Source: Pukyongia salina (GTDB lineage: Bacteria; Bacteroidota; Bacteroidia; Flavobacteriales; Flavobacteriaceae). Taken from it: a stretch of DNA of 64,000 nucleotides. The position numbers were made by a program, and so were the translations under genes. Every line of letters begins with the position of its first letter. The stretch's first letter is position 1. Of the stretch, positions 45,940 to 55,040 are shown piece after piece. A model generated the notes under the pieces. The model was given only the letters and a program-made list of their open reading frames with translations, did no database searches and was not told where the DNA came from. The stretch is taken from NCBI RefSeq assembly GCF_002966125.1, contig NZ_CP027062.1, forward strand, positions 1,860,001 to 1,924,000, read 5' to 3'.

Positions 45940-45970
45940 GAAACCACGCCAACGGCGTGGTTTCTTGTTT
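45940..45970 (+). terminator. Native tRNA-Arg terminator, displaced by the element
   Basis: A perfect 11-bp stem GAAACCACGCC / GGCGTGGTTTC with an AAC loop followed by TTGTTT, four bases after attR. Before insertion it would have ended the tRNA-Arg transcript. Confidence 0.8.
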
Positions 45971-46018
45971 CAAATAGCGTTGAAAACTTGTTTTCAAAAG
46001 CGATTTGAAACAAGAAAC
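45960..46018. repeat. 59-bp palindrome with nested stem
   Basis: Outer 16-bp arms GTTTCTTGTTTCAAAT / ATTTGAAACAAGAAAC are perfect. Inside them TTGAAAAC / GTTTTCAA (45980-45987 / 45990-45997) is another perfect 8-bp stem with a 2-nt loop. Confidence 0.85.
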
Positions 46019-46039
46019 ACAATGCGACAGCATTGGTTT

Positions 46040-46236
46040 CTATTTACACAGGCGAGCCAACTGAGGATCACGCAGTAATCCGATTGGTATCAAAAGCGAT
46101 TTGAATTAAGGATTATCCCGCGCACCATCTGGCCCCTCACTAAAATTGATCCACCGGATCAATTTTACGTGTTCGGTCCCTATTTGCACAGGCGAGCCAA
46201 CTGAGGATCACGCAGTAATCCTATTCGTATCAAAAG
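46040..46236 (+). repeat. 57-bp direct repeat, two copies
   Basis: Copies at 46040-46096 and 46180-46236, both containing CAGGCGAGCCAACTGAGGAT and the flanking bases; three mismatches in 57. The spacer (46097-46179) contains the palindrome at 46141-46167. Confidence 0.85.
46141..46167. repeat. Palindrome in the spacer between the 57-bp repeats
   Basis: TAAAATTGATCC / GGATCAATTTTA, a perfect 12-bp stem with an ACC loop. Terminator-like shape but no T-tract beyond the stem. Confidence 0.75.
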
Positions 46237-46280
46237 TTGATATTTATCATTGTTGAGAATTTTACCCCAGCTTACTTTTG
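46237..46280 (+). promoter_or_regulatory. FNR-like site and -10 element of ccoI
   Basis: TTGATATTTATCAT (46237-46250) matches the FNR consensus TTGAT-N4-ATCAA at 9 of 10 defined positions. Its core TGAT-N4-ATCA (46238-46249) lies exactly 23 bp before a perfect -10 box TACTTTTG (46273-46280). The site centre would be near -42, the class II activator position. The same geometry recurs at ccoS and hemN. Confidence 0.7.
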
Positions 46281-46302
46281 GGCCAGGTAATGAGTAATAC
46301 TA

Positions 46303-48720
46303 ATGGATATGGAGCAGTGTACCCACTGTGGTGATTCTTGCGTTAATGAAACCGTATATCATAAAGAGAAGGCGTTTTGTTGCAATGGTTGTAAAACGGT
46401 ATATGAGATATTACACGATAACGACTTAAGCTACTATTACGAACTAGAACGAACACCCGGGGTCTCGCCCAGGGAATTTGAACATAAATTCGACTTTCTC
46501 GATAATCCATCTATTGCTGAAAAACTCCTGGACTTTAGCGATGAACACACTAATGTGGTTTCATTTGTCATTCCTGCTATCCATTGCAGTTCCTGTATTT
46601 GGGTGCTCGAGAACCTTAATAAATTACAACCTGCTGTTCAGGCGTCCCAGGTTAATTTTCCCGAAAAGACCATCCGCATTACCTTCAGATCTGATCGACT
46701 TAGTTTGAAAGATCTGGTATTACTTCTAAGTAAAATTGGTTACGAACCTTATATCTCCCTTGAAGATTCCAATAAAAAAGACCGGGTTATAGACCGTAGT
46801 CTAATCTATAAACTTGGGGTAGCTGGATTTGCTTTTGGAAATGTGATGTTCCTGTCATTTCCCGAATATTTTGAGGTAAATGAGTTCTGGCTGGACCGGT
46901 TCAAACCGCTTTTTCGCTGGCTAATGTTCGCATTTTCGGTTCCGGTTGTACTGTACTCTGCCCAGGATTATTTCATATCGGCTTTTAAAGGATTACGATC
47001 TAAGATCTTGAATATCGACGTCCCCATCGCACTAGGTATCCTGGTACTTTTTGTAAGAAGCACCATGGAGATCGTCTTTAACTGGGGTACCGGATTTTTC
47101 GATAGCCTTACAGGCCTGGTATTTTTCTTGCTCGTTGGGAAATTCTTTCAGCAGAAAACCTACAATTATCTCTCTTTCGAACGAGATTACAGGTCGTATT
47201 TCCCTATTGCCGTAACACGCCTTAACAATACTTCCGAAGAAATTTCAGAAGAACAAATAGAAGTATATGAGATAAAGAAGGGTGACAGGATCCTGGTGCG
47301 AAATAACGAATTGTTGCCGGTTGATGGCATACTTATAAAAGGAAATGCGCTAATTGACTATAGCTTTGTTACGGGCGAATCTGAGGCCGTTGCACGTAAG
47401 AGCGGCGATAAACTATATGCCGGAGGGAAGCAACAGGCAGGTGTTCTGGAAGTAGAAGTTCTCAAACCAGTTGAACAAAGTTATCTCACCCAATTATGGA
47501 GCAATGAGATTTTTGGTAAGGATCACCTGAGTATTTTTCAATCGCTTACAGACAGTATTTCTAAACGATTTACAATAGCCATCCTGGGGATAGCATTTTT
47601 GTCTACTTTCTTCTGGTTGCTTTACGATCCTTATAAAGCCTTCAATGTGTTCACAGCCGTACTCATTGTGGCCTGCCCATGTGCCATAGCCCTTGCTGCT
47701 CCGTTCACCCTGGGAAATTTGTTGCGCATCTTCGGAAGGATGAAATTCTATGTAAAAGAAGCTTCTGTTATCGAGAAGATCGCAGCAGTGGACACGGTGG
47801 TTTTCGACAAGACCGGAACCCTTACCAGCGGAAGTGGACATCATATTATCTACGAGGGAGTGGCCTTAACCCCGGAAGAAACAGAATTACTTAACAGCAC
47901 GCTAAGAGCCTCTAATCATCCTTTAAGCAGGTCTTTGTACGAAATGCTGGAGGTTCACAACATCAGGACGCTCGATGCTTTCGAAGAGCAGGTAGGAAAA
48001 GGGATTGAGGCGTCTGTTGATAAACAGCTAATAAGAGTGGGCTCTTATAGTTTTGTTTCTGAAGGAGATACTTCGGAACATTTGCCAATTACAACCGCAA
48101 ATAAGACAACGGTTCATATTAGCAGCAATAACCTGTATAAAGGGTGTTACATTTTTCAGAACCATTACAGGGAAGGCCTTTCGGAAGTACTTAGTTCTAT
48201 TTCCGAAGACAAAGAAGTGGTGATCCTGTCCGGTGATAATGACGGCGAACGGGAACATCTGGAACATTTACTTCCGAAGAAAACAAAGATGTATTTCGGT
48301 AAGAAACCAGAGGACAAATTAGCATTTATAAAAGAGCTTCAGAAGCAAGGGAAAAAAGTGATGATGGTGGGAGATGGGTTAAACGATGCCGGTGCATTAA
48401 AACAGAGTAATGTAGGTATTGCAATTGCCGAAAATGTAAACGTTTTCTCTCCAGCCTGTGATGCGATCCTGGATGCAGGCCAGTTTGAAAAACTAACAGA
48501 TTTTTTCCGACTGTCCAAAACCGGTATTAAAATTATCAAGTGGAGTTTCGTACTCTCATTGATCTATAATATTGTAGGGCTCGGTTTTGCAGTGACAGGG
48601 CACCTGGCTCCTGTTGTTGCTGCGATTCTTATGCCGCTAAGCTCGATCAGCATTGTGATATTCACAACGGTTGCCACGCGATTTCATGGCGATCGATTAT
48701 TAAAAAATAATAAGTCTTAA
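46303..48720 (+). CDS. ccoI: cbb3 oxidase copper-transporting P-type ATPase CcoI
   Basis: An 805-residue P1B-type ATPase that delivers copper for cbb3 oxidase assembly. An N-terminal Cys-rich segment (CTHCGDSC ... CCNGCKTVY) is followed by a heavy-metal-associated domain with CSSC (AIHCSSCIWVLENLN), eight membrane helices, the CPC motif in VACPCAIALAAP, phosphorylation site DKTGTLTSG, SNHPLSR and hinge GDGLNDAG. The metal motifs and the neighbouring cco genes point to CcoI/FixI rather than a general CopA. Preceded by an FNR-like promoter. Confidence 0.92.
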   Translation: MDMEQCTHCGDSCVNETVYHKEKAFCCNGCKTVYEILHDNDLSYYYELERTPGVSPREFEHKFDFLDNPSIAEKLLDFSDEHTNVVSFVIPAIHCSSCIWVLENLNKLQPAVQASQVNFPEKTIRITFRSDRLSLKDLVLLLSKIGYEPYISLEDSNKKDRVIDRSLIYKLGVAGFAFGNVMFLSFPEYFEVNEFWLDRFKPLFRWLMFAFSVPVVLYSAQDYFISAFKGLRSKILNIDVPIALGILVLFVRSTMEIVFNWGTGFFDSLTGLVFFLLVGKFFQQKTYNYLSFERDYRSYFPIAVTRLNNTSEEISEEQIEVYEIKKGDRILVRNNELLPVDGILIKGNALIDYSFVTGESEAVARKSGDKLYAGGKQQAGVLEVEVLKPVEQSYLTQLWSNEIFGKDHLSIFQSLTDSISKRFTIAILGIAFLSTFFWLLYDPYKAFNVFTAVLIVACPCAIALAAPFTLGNLLRIFGRMKFYVKEASVIEKIAAVDTVVFDKTGTLTSGSGHHIIYEGVALTPEETELLNSTLRASNHPLSRSLYEMLEVHNIRTLDAFEEQVGKGIEASVDKQLIRVGSYSFVSEGDTSEHLPITTANKTTVHISSNNLYKGCYIFQNHYREGLSEVLSSISEDKEVVILSGDNDGEREHLEHLLPKKTKMYFGKKPEDKLAFIKELQKQGKKVMMVGDGLNDAGALKQSNVGIAIAENVNVFSPACDAILDAGQFEKLTDFFRLSKTGIKIIKWSFVLSLIYNIVGLGFAVTGHLAPVVAAILMPLSSISIVIFTTVATRFHGDRLLKNNKS

Positions 48721-48722
48721 CC

Positions 48723-48765
48723 TGACGAATGTCATTTTAGGAGGCAGACAGTCCGGTTATTTTTA
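48723..48765 (+). promoter_or_regulatory. FNR-like site and -10 element of the ccoS-ccoNOQP operon
   Basis: The palindrome TGACGAATGTCA (48723-48734) lies 23 bp before TATTTTTA (48758-48765, TAnnTTTG with one mismatch). It differs from the hemN site by one base and has identical spacing. The site starts two bases after the ccoI stop codon. Confidence 0.7.
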
Positions 48766-48785
48766 CACCTTGATTTCAAATAGGT

Positions 48786-48977
48786 ATGAGTATTATTTAT
48801 GTCTTAGTAAGTATTAGTGTGATCGTGGCACTTGGCTTCTTTATAGCCTTTGTGGTTTCGGTTAGAAAAGGGCAGTACGACGATACTTACACTCCCTCTA
48901 TACGTATGTTATTTGAGGATGAAATCGTAAAAGACCCGAATAAAGATCAACCAATAGAAACAAACGATAAGCACTAA
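48786..48977 (+). CDS. ccoS: cbb3-type oxidase assembly protein CcoS
   Basis: A 63-residue protein with one membrane helix (about 3-26) and a short acidic tail (YTPSIRMLFEDE). Size, topology and position between ccoI and ccoNO identify CcoS, needed for cofactor insertion into cbb3 oxidase. Confidence 0.88.
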   Translation: MSIIYVLVSISVIVALGFFIAFVVSVRKGQYDDTYTPSIRMLFEDEIVKDPNKDQPIETNDKH

Positions 48978-48979
48978 TT

Positions 48980-51178
48980 ATGGAAGTAGAGAAGTTTTAT
49001 TACGATAATAAGATCGTAAAGAGTTTTTTATATGCCACCATCTTCTGGGGCATCATAGGAATGTCCGTCGGTTTAATACTGGCGTTTATGTTTTTATTCC
49101 CAAACATGACCGATGGAATTTCATGGCTGAGTTTCGGGAGATTACGTCCGTTGCATACCAATGCTGTGATCTTCGCTTTTGTGGGGAACGCCATCTTTGC
49201 CGGAGTATACTACTCGTTACAGCGACTGTTAAAGGCACGAATGTGGAGCGATTTTCTAAGTAAGGTTAATTTTTGGGGATGGCAATTGATCATCGTAGCC
49301 GCCGCCATTACACTCCCTTTAGGGTATTCCACTTCAAAAGAGTATGCCGAGTTGGAATGGCCAATTGATATTGCCATTGCCCTTGTGTGGGTAGCCTTTG
49401 GTGCAAATATGATCGGGACCATACTAAAAAGGAGACAGAGACACCTGTATGTGGCCATTTGGTTCTACCTGGCAACTTTTGTTACCGTTGCGGTGTTACA
49501 CATTGTAAATAGTATCGAAATACCCGTTTCTGCGTTTAAAAGTTATTCTGTTTATGCGGGTGTTCAGGATGCACTGGTACAGTGGTGGTATGGGCATAAC
49601 GCGGTGGCGTTCTTCCTTACTACACCATTCCTGGGCCTTATGTATTATTTTGTGCCTAAGGCGGCTAACAGGCCAGTATATTCGTATAAACTGTCCATCG
49701 TACATTTCTGGTCTCTTATTTTTATTTACATCTGGGCCGGGCCGCACCATTTACTGTATTCGGCCTTGCCAGACTGGGCACAGAACCTGGGCGTTGCCTT
49801 TTCGGTTATGCTAATTGCACCATCCTGGGGAGGGATGATAAATGGACTGCTCACCCTTAGGGGAGCCTGGGATAAAGTAAGAACGAGCCCTGTGTTGAAA
49901 TTTATGGTAGTAGCGATCACCGGGTATGGGATGGCCACATTTGAAGGTCCTATGCTGTCTCTTAAAAACGTGAATGCCATTGCCCACTTTACAGACTGGA
50001 TCATTGCTCACGTGCATGTGGGTGCCCTGGCCTGGAACGGATTTCTAACCTTTGGGATGATCTATTGGTTAATTCCAAAATTATTTAAAACCACGCTCTG
50101 GAGCAAAGGCTGGGCTAACGCGCATTTCTGGATAGGTACCCTTGGTATCATTATGTATGCCTTACCTATGTATGTGGCAGGTTTTGTGCAGGCTTTTATG
50201 TGGAAACAATTTAATCCCGATGGTACTCTTGTTTACGGTAACTTCCTGGAAACCGTAAGTGAGATCATCCCAATGTACTGGATGAGAGCCATTGGAGGAA
50301 GCCTGTTTATTCTAGGTGCTATCATGATGTTGGTGAACGTTATACAAACGGTAAGACGAGGAACCGCAGTAACCGATGAATTGGCAGAGGCAGCACCATT
50401 AAAGCGAGTCACCAAGCATAAAACAGCTAAAGAAGGGTACCACACCTGGTTGGAAAGAAGACCGGTCAAGCTTACAATTTATGCTACCATCGCTATCCTT
50501 ATTGGAGGTGTTGTTCAAATTATTCCTTCATTAATGGTAGACGACTACGTACCAAAGATCACCAGCGTAAAACCATATACGCCACTGGAACTGGAAGGAA
50601 GGGACATTTATATCAGGGAAAGTTGTAATGCCTGTCATTCGCAAATGATACGCCCATTCCGAAGTGAAGTGGAACGTTATGGCGAATACTCCAAATCCGG
50701 TGAGTATGTATATGATCACCCCTTCTTATGGGGTAGTAAACGTACCGGGCCGGATCTGTTCCGGGTAGGAGGTAAATATTCAGACAACTGGCACTTTAAC
50801 CATTTTTACGATCCACAGTCCACCTCTTCAGGTTCTATAATGCCCTCATACAAATGGCTTATTCGCAATGAGCTTGATAAATCCCTTACAGAGAAAAAAA
50901 TGGAAGCTATGGTGAGTCTGGGGGTACCCTATACCGAAGAGGAGATCGGTAGGGCTCAGGAGTGGATGCTGGAACAGGGAACACAGATAGAACAAAACCT
51001 GTTTAGCGATCCCGATTTCCAGAAAACTTATGAAGCCGATAAACAGGCTGCCGCCGAAAGCGGACAAGAGTTCGTCGATATGCGTAACAGGGAAGTTGTG
51101 GCTTTGATAGCCTATCTCCAACGTTTAGGAACGGATATAAAAGTAAAAACGAACGAAGAGGTATCTTCAAATAACTAA
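48980..51178 (+). CDS. ccoNO: cbb3 cytochrome oxidase fused subunits CcoN-CcoO
   Basis: A 732-residue fusion. Residues about 1-470 are the haem-copper subunit I with 12 or more membrane helices and the expected His ligands (RPLHTNAVIFAF, WWYGHNAVAFFLT, WAGPHHLLYS, TDWIIAHVHVGALAWNG). Residues about 540-690 are the membrane-anchored monohaem cytochrome c CcoO (haem motif SCNACHSQMIRPF, axial Met in SGSIMPSYKWLI). The fusion is typical of Bacteroidota. High-affinity terminal oxidase for low oxygen, probably induced from the FNR-like promoter ahead of ccoS. Confidence 0.94.
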   Translation: MEVEKFYYDNKIVKSFLYATIFWGIIGMSVGLILAFMFLFPNMTDGISWLSFGRLRPLHTNAVIFAFVGNAIFAGVYYSLQRLLKARMWSDFLSKVNFWGWQLIIVAAAITLPLGYSTSKEYAELEWPIDIAIALVWVAFGANMIGTILKRRQRHLYVAIWFYLATFVTVAVLHIVNSIEIPVSAFKSYSVYAGVQDALVQWWYGHNAVAFFLTTPFLGLMYYFVPKAANRPVYSYKLSIVHFWSLIFIYIWAGPHHLLYSALPDWAQNLGVAFSVMLIAPSWGGMINGLLTLRGAWDKVRTSPVLKFMVVAITGYGMATFEGPMLSLKNVNAIAHFTDWIIAHVHVGALAWNGFLTFGMIYWLIPKLFKTTLWSKGWANAHFWIGTLGIIMYALPMYVAGFVQAFMWKQFNPDGTLVYGNFLETVSEIIPMYWMRAIGGSLFILGAIMMLVNVIQTVRRGTAVTDELAEAAPLKRVTKHKTAKEGYHTWLERRPVKLTIYATIAILIGGVVQIIPSLMVDDYVPKITSVKPYTPLELEGRDIYIRESCNACHSQMIRPFRSEVERYGEYSKSGEYVYDHPFLWGSKRTGPDLFRVGGKYSDNWHFNHFYDPQSTSSGSIMPSYKWLIRNELDKSLTEKKMEAMVSLGVPYTEEEIGRAQEWMLEQGTQIEQNLFSDPDFQKTYEADKQAAAESGQEFVDMRNREVVALIAYLQRLGTDIKVKTNEEVSSNN

Positions 51179-51185
51179 GAGCGCT

Positions 51186-51380
51186 ATGTTGAAATTTATA
51201 AAAGGAAATCTCGAAAATATAGACGGCGTAGCGATCTATCCGATCATCTCGCTACTGATATTCTTTGTCTTCTTTGTCCTGCTATTTTGGTGGGTGTTAA
51301 CTGCCAAAAAACAATACATCAAAGAAGTAAGTAATATCCCATTAGAAGAAGACAACACTAACAACAAATTACAATTATGA
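51186..51380 (+). CDS. ccoQ: cbb3 oxidase subunit CcoQ
   Basis: A 64-residue protein with one membrane helix (about 17-39, rich in Phe) followed by a charged tail. Small size and place between ccoNO and ccoP indicate CcoQ, which stabilises the oxidase. ATGA overlap with ccoP. Confidence 0.8.
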   Translation: MLKFIKGNLENIDGVAIYPIISLLIFFVFFVLLFWWVLTAKKQYIKEVSNIPLEEDNTNNKLQL

Positions 51381-52336
51381 AATCATTCGCATCATATTTA
51401 CGGGTCATCGGGTTTATGATGATCGCTTTTTTGCTACTGGAATTCACGATCGATTCCGGCGACCAGATGGCCATTGTAAAATATCCTATTATCTGGGGGG
51501 TTCTCGCCATGTTGATTCTATTCGCTGTGGCGGTTGAAGTTATTACCGAATCACTTCGATCTATCCTATTCCGGGGTTTAAGCCCTGAAGCCCGGGAGAA
51601 ATTCATCGCAAATGAAAAGGTGCGGAAGGCCAACCAGTTTGCAGGGATAAAAAGGATCTATACTAACCTAAAGGGGTCGAAACCACTTGAGGAAGAAGGT
51701 GAGATCGTCCTGGATCATAATTACGACGGCATTAGAGAATTAGATAATAAGCTTCCGCCATGGTGGCTGTACGGATTTTATATCACCATCATATTTGCCG
51801 TAGTGTACCTGTCGCGATACCATATTTTTAACGGGACTCCACAAGCTGTCGAGTTTGAGCAGGAGATGGAAGACGCTCGCCTTGCTATTGAAGAATACAA
51901 GAAAACAGCTAAGGACCTTGTAGATGTAAACACAGTAGTTCTGCTTACAGACCCAGCCGATCTAAGCGCCGGGGAAGCTATCTTCAACACAAATTGTGTG
52001 GCCTGCCATAAAGCCGATGGCGGTGGAGGTATTGGCCCAAATCTAACCGATGAATACTGGATCCTGGGAGGTGGAATAAAGAATGTGTTCAATACGATCT
52101 CTGAAGGAGGCCGTGATGGGAAGGGAATGGTTTCGTGGAAAACCGAACTAAAACCCGTTGAGATGGCACAGGTGGCCAGTTACCTTTTAACTTTCCAGGG
52201 TACTACCCCGGCCGAGCCAAAAGCACCGGAAGGAGAGCTATGGGTAGACCCAGATGCCAATACACCTAACGAAGAGGATGCCAAGGAAGTTGTTGTAGAT
52301 TCTACGACTGCCGGAATAGGCATGATCGAGAACTAA
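51377..52336 (+). CDS. ccoP: cbb3 oxidase cytochrome c subunit CcoP
   Basis: A 319-residue protein: two N-terminal membrane helices (about 10-55), a cytoplasmic linker, a further helix (about 130-150) and one cytochrome c domain with CVACH and axial Met in GKGMVSWK. Proteobacterial CcoP usually has two haem-c domains; here only one is seen. It carries electrons from quinol/cytochrome c reductase to CcoO. Confidence 0.9.
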   Translation: MKSFASYLRVIGFMMIAFLLLEFTIDSGDQMAIVKYPIIWGVLAMLILFAVAVEVITESLRSILFRGLSPEAREKFIANEKVRKANQFAGIKRIYTNLKGSKPLEEEGEIVLDHNYDGIRELDNKLPPWWLYGFYITIIFAVVYLSRYHIFNGTPQAVEFEQEMEDARLAIEEYKKTAKDLVDVNTVVLLTDPADLSAGEAIFNTNCVACHKADGGGGIGPNLTDEYWILGGGIKNVFNTISEGGRDGKGMVSWKTELKPVEMAQVASYLLTFQGTTPAEPKAPEGELWVDPDANTPNEEDAKEVVVDSTTAGIGMIEN

Positions 52337-52399
52337 GAGGAGACCATAACATAAAAACCCTGATATGTAACGGAAGGATAATCTTAACAAAATTTAGCT

Positions 52400-53821
52400 T
52401 TGGAAACACCGGAAGATGAAAGATTTAGGGATAGTATAGCAACTATAAATAAGGAAGGGAAACGCGCCTGGATATATCCGAAGAAACCTTCAGGATGGTT
52501 TTACGAGAAGCGTAAACTGGTAAGCTATGTTTTACTGGCCTTTCTGTTTGCTGCGCCATTTATAAAAATAGGAGGAAACCAGTTCATCCTTATCAATGTA
52601 CTGGAACGGAGGTTCAATATTTTCGGATTCCCGTTCTGGCCTCAGGATTTTCACCTGTTCGTGATCATGATGATCATAGGTGTAATATTCGTTGTTTTCT
52701 TTACTGTGGCCTTTGGAAGGATATTCTGTGGTTGGATGTGCCCTCAAACTATATTTATGGAAATGGTCTTCCGGCGGATCGAATATTGGATAGAAGGAGA
52801 CCGTGGGAAGCAGATCCGGCTGGATAAACAGAAATGGAATGCCGAAAAGATCAGGAAACGAGTGATCAAGTGGTTCTTGTTCTTTGTTATCTCCTTTCTA
52901 ATAGCGAATATCTTCCTGGCCTATTTAATAGGATCAGATAAACTAATAGAATACATAACCGAAGGACCGCTGGAGAATCTTAACACCCTTATCTCTCTAC
53001 TTACTTTTACCGCGGTATTCTACTTCATCTTTGCCTGGTTCAGAGAACAGGTATGTATCATTGCTTGTCCGTATGGCCGTTTGCAGGGAGTACTACTCGA
53101 TAACAAATCGATCGTAGTTGCTTATGATCATAAACGAGGTGAAAAGGAAAAAGGGCGGGCAAAATTCAAGAAGAATGAAGATCGGGCCGCCTCGGGCAAA
53201 GGGGATTGTATAGATTGTTTTCAATGTGTGCACGTTTGTCCTACCGGGATAGATATTAGAAACGGAACTCAATTAGAATGTGTTAATTGTACTGCCTGTA
53301 TCGATGCCTGCGACCATATGATGGAGCAGGTAGATCTACCAAAGGGTTTAATTAGATATGCCAGTGAGGACAATATAGAGAAGAAGGCCAAATTTAAATT
53401 TTCAGCCAGGCTAAAAGGCTATTCGGCTGTCTTGGTCATTCTCATAGGAGTGTTTATAGGGATGTTATTCCTTAGGAATGATGTGGAAGCCAGGGTACTT
53501 CGCCTACCAGGCCAATTATACGAAAGGCTGGACAACAATATCATTAGCAATGTCTATACATTTAAATTGGTGAACAAGACTACAGAGGAGATACAGGATA
53601 TTCGCTTCGAATTAATGTCGCATGAAGGAACCATCCGCCTGGTTAAAAACCACAACTTTAGCCTGGAATCTCAGGGACTCGCAGAAGGAACTCTGTTTAT
53701 CGAAATACGTGCCAGCAACATCACCGGGGATAAAGACAATATAAAAATAGGAGTTTACAGTGGTGATAAACTCATTGAAACCACGAAAACAGCCTTCCTG
53801 GGGCCAAGAACATATAATTAA
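52400..53821 (+). CDS. ccoG: cbb3 oxidase accessory ferredoxin CcoG
   Basis: A 473-residue protein with five membrane helices, two ferredoxin-type clusters (CIDCFQCVHVCP and CVNCTACIDACD, about residues 273-305) and a C-terminal Ig-like FixG domain. CcoG reduces Cu(II) for oxidase assembly. The start is TTG 52400, giving METPEDERFRDS, since no ATG lies before the conserved WIYPKKPSG segment; the TTG lies within a TAnnTTTG-like sequence, considered chance. Confidence 0.9.
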   Translation: METPEDERFRDSIATINKEGKRAWIYPKKPSGWFYEKRKLVSYVLLAFLFAAPFIKIGGNQFILINVLERRFNIFGFPFWPQDFHLFVIMMIIGVIFVVFFTVAFGRIFCGWMCPQTIFMEMVFRRIEYWIEGDRGKQIRLDKQKWNAEKIRKRVIKWFLFFVISFLIANIFLAYLIGSDKLIEYITEGPLENLNTLISLLTFTAVFYFIFAWFREQVCIIACPYGRLQGVLLDNKSIVVAYDHKRGEKEKGRAKFKKNEDRAASGKGDCIDCFQCVHVCPTGIDIRNGTQLECVNCTACIDACDHMMEQVDLPKGLIRYASEDNIEKKAKFKFSARLKGYSAVLVILIGVFIGMLFLRNDVEARVLRLPGQLYERLDNNIISNVYTFKLVNKTTEEIQDIRFELMSHEGTIRLVKNHNFSLESQGLAEGTLFIEIRASNITGDKDNIKIGVYSGDKLIETTKTAFLGPRTYN

Positions 53822-53832
53822 ACTTTAAAGTT

Positions 53833-54279
53833 ATGAAGATCAACTGGGGTACTGGAATTGTAATTGGAATGGTACTATTTATTGGATTTATCATGTTCAT
53901 GGTAGTAACAATGATGACCAATAATGAATATGATCACGATCTCGTTACCGAGGCTTATTACGAAAAGGATTTGAAATACCAGCAGGAGATCGATGCCGAG
54001 GAAAACACGAATAACTTTTCAGAAAGAATAGTTGGAGAAAAAACTTCAGAAGGATGGCAGCTTAGCTTTCCAAAGGAGATCGATCCGGAAAAGATCGAAG
54101 GAAAAGTGTTCCTGTACAGACCGTCTAATAAGCGATTGGATTTTTACTTACCCATAGTTATATCCAATGCTCAATTACTCATACCTGATGAACGTTTATT
54201 GGACGGTCGCTGGAACATTACCGTGGACTGGAGATACGAGGGACAGCATTATATGTATAAAGAATCGATAGTATATTAA
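53833..54279 (+). CDS. ccoH: FixH/CcoH family protein
   Basis: A 148-residue single-span membrane protein (helix about 8-27) with a periplasmic Ig-like domain. NNEYDHDLVTEAYYEKDLKYQQEID after the helix is typical of FixH in this group. It assists oxidase assembly with CcoI, CcoG and CcoS. Confidence 0.88.
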   Translation: MKINWGTGIVIGMVLFIGFIMFMVVTMMTNNEYDHDLVTEAYYEKDLKYQQEIDAEENTNNFSERIVGEKTSEGWQLSFPKEIDPEKIEGKVFLYRPSNKRLDFYLPIVISNAQLLIPDERLLDGRWNITVDWRYEGQHYMYKESIVY

Positions 54280-54281
54280 TT

Positions 54282-55040
54282 ATGCTCTGGTCTGGTTTCA
54301 TTTTAGGACTATTAGGTAGTTTTCACTGCGTGGGAATGTGCGGCCCTATTGCTTTTGTATTGCCCCTGGACAGGAAAAGCAGAACCAGGAGGTTTTGGCA
54401 GATCTTACTTTACCATACCGGCCGGATCTTTACCTATAGCTTGATCGGACTCCTTTTTGGCATATTGGGAAGAGGGCTGTATCTCTTCGGACTACAACAA
54501 AAGATCTCGATACTTACCGGGGTCTTGATGATTGGAGCTGTGATCCTGGCCGCGTTCTCTATAAAGACCAACCGATTTACCAACCCATTGTATAGGATCA
54601 TCTCAAAATTAAAGAACAAATTAGGAATTGCTCTTAAGAAGAAATCTCCAGACACATTTCTCACCATCGGGTTCCTAAACGGATTTCTGCCATGCGGATT
54701 GGTTTATATGGCAGTTTTTGGGGCCCTGGCAGCTGGTAACCTGTTTCAAAGCAGCCTTTATATGATCCTATTTGGACTGGGAACGGTTCCGCTAATGACC
54801 ACCGCTGTGTATTTTGGAAACTTTCTCACGCTTCGGTTACGACAAAGGATTAGAAAAGTAATACCGGTTTTTGTAGTGGTGATAGGTGTATTATTTATCC
54901 TTCGGGGAATGGGGCTTGGAATTCCTTATATATCCCCTAAACGAGTATCAAAGGAGGTCAATGCCGAAATGGAATGTCACTCGGTTGTAGGATCTGCAGA
55001 CTTATATAAATTTAATTTCGAAGATTATGAACGTACTTAA
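54282..55040 (+). CDS. TauE/SafE-like membrane protein of the cco operon
   Basis: A 252-residue six-helix protein with HCVGMCGPIAF at the N terminus and GFLNGFLPCGLVYMA in the middle. These conserved Cys/Met motifs are found in the SafE/DsbD-like group linked with cytochrome maturation and copper transport. Two bases after ccoH, so almost certainly part of the cbb3 unit; substrate unknown. The C terminus overlaps a small gene by 14 bp. Confidence 0.8.
   Translation: MLWSGFILGLLGSFHCVGMCGPIAFVLPLDRKSRTRRFWQILLYHTGRIFTYSLIGLLFGILGRGLYLFGLQQKISILTGVLMIGAVILAAFSIKTNRFTNPLYRIISKLKNKLGIALKKKSPDTFLTIGFLNGFLPCGLVYMAVFGALAAGNLFQSSLYMILFGLGTVPLMTTAVYFGNFLTLRLRQRIRKVIPVFVVVIGVLFILRGMGLGIPYISPKRVSKEVNAEMECHSVVGSADLYKFNFEDYERT

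Larger units (their letters stand above)
45937..46236 (+). other. Repeat- and hairpin-rich intergenic region after attR
   Basis: No coding frame was seen. Contents in order: the native tRNA terminator; a 59-bp near-perfect palindrome (45960-46018); a second terminator-like hairpin (46012-46040); two copies of a 57-bp direct repeat with three mismatches (46040-46096 and 46180-46236, 140 bp apart); a 16-bp direct repeat TCAAAAGCGATTTGAA at 45994 and 46090; and a 12-bp-stem palindrome at 46141-46167. It resembles the scar of past duplications or integrations behind a tRNA gene. Confidence 0.75.

Noticed and set aside
46040-46096. 57-bp repeat as degenerate tRNA copies
   Set aside because: No cloverleaf can be drawn and no T-arm consensus is present.
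45960-46236. Repeats after attR as a CRISPR array
   Set aside because: Only two copies of a 57-bp unit with 140-bp period and no regular spacers or cas genes.
52395-52402. Perfect TAnnTTTG (TAGCTTTG) overlapping the TTG start of ccoG, as an internal promoter
   Set aside because: It includes the start codon itself, and the conserved CcoG N terminus would be lost if transcription began after it. A chance match in an AT-rich junction is more likely.
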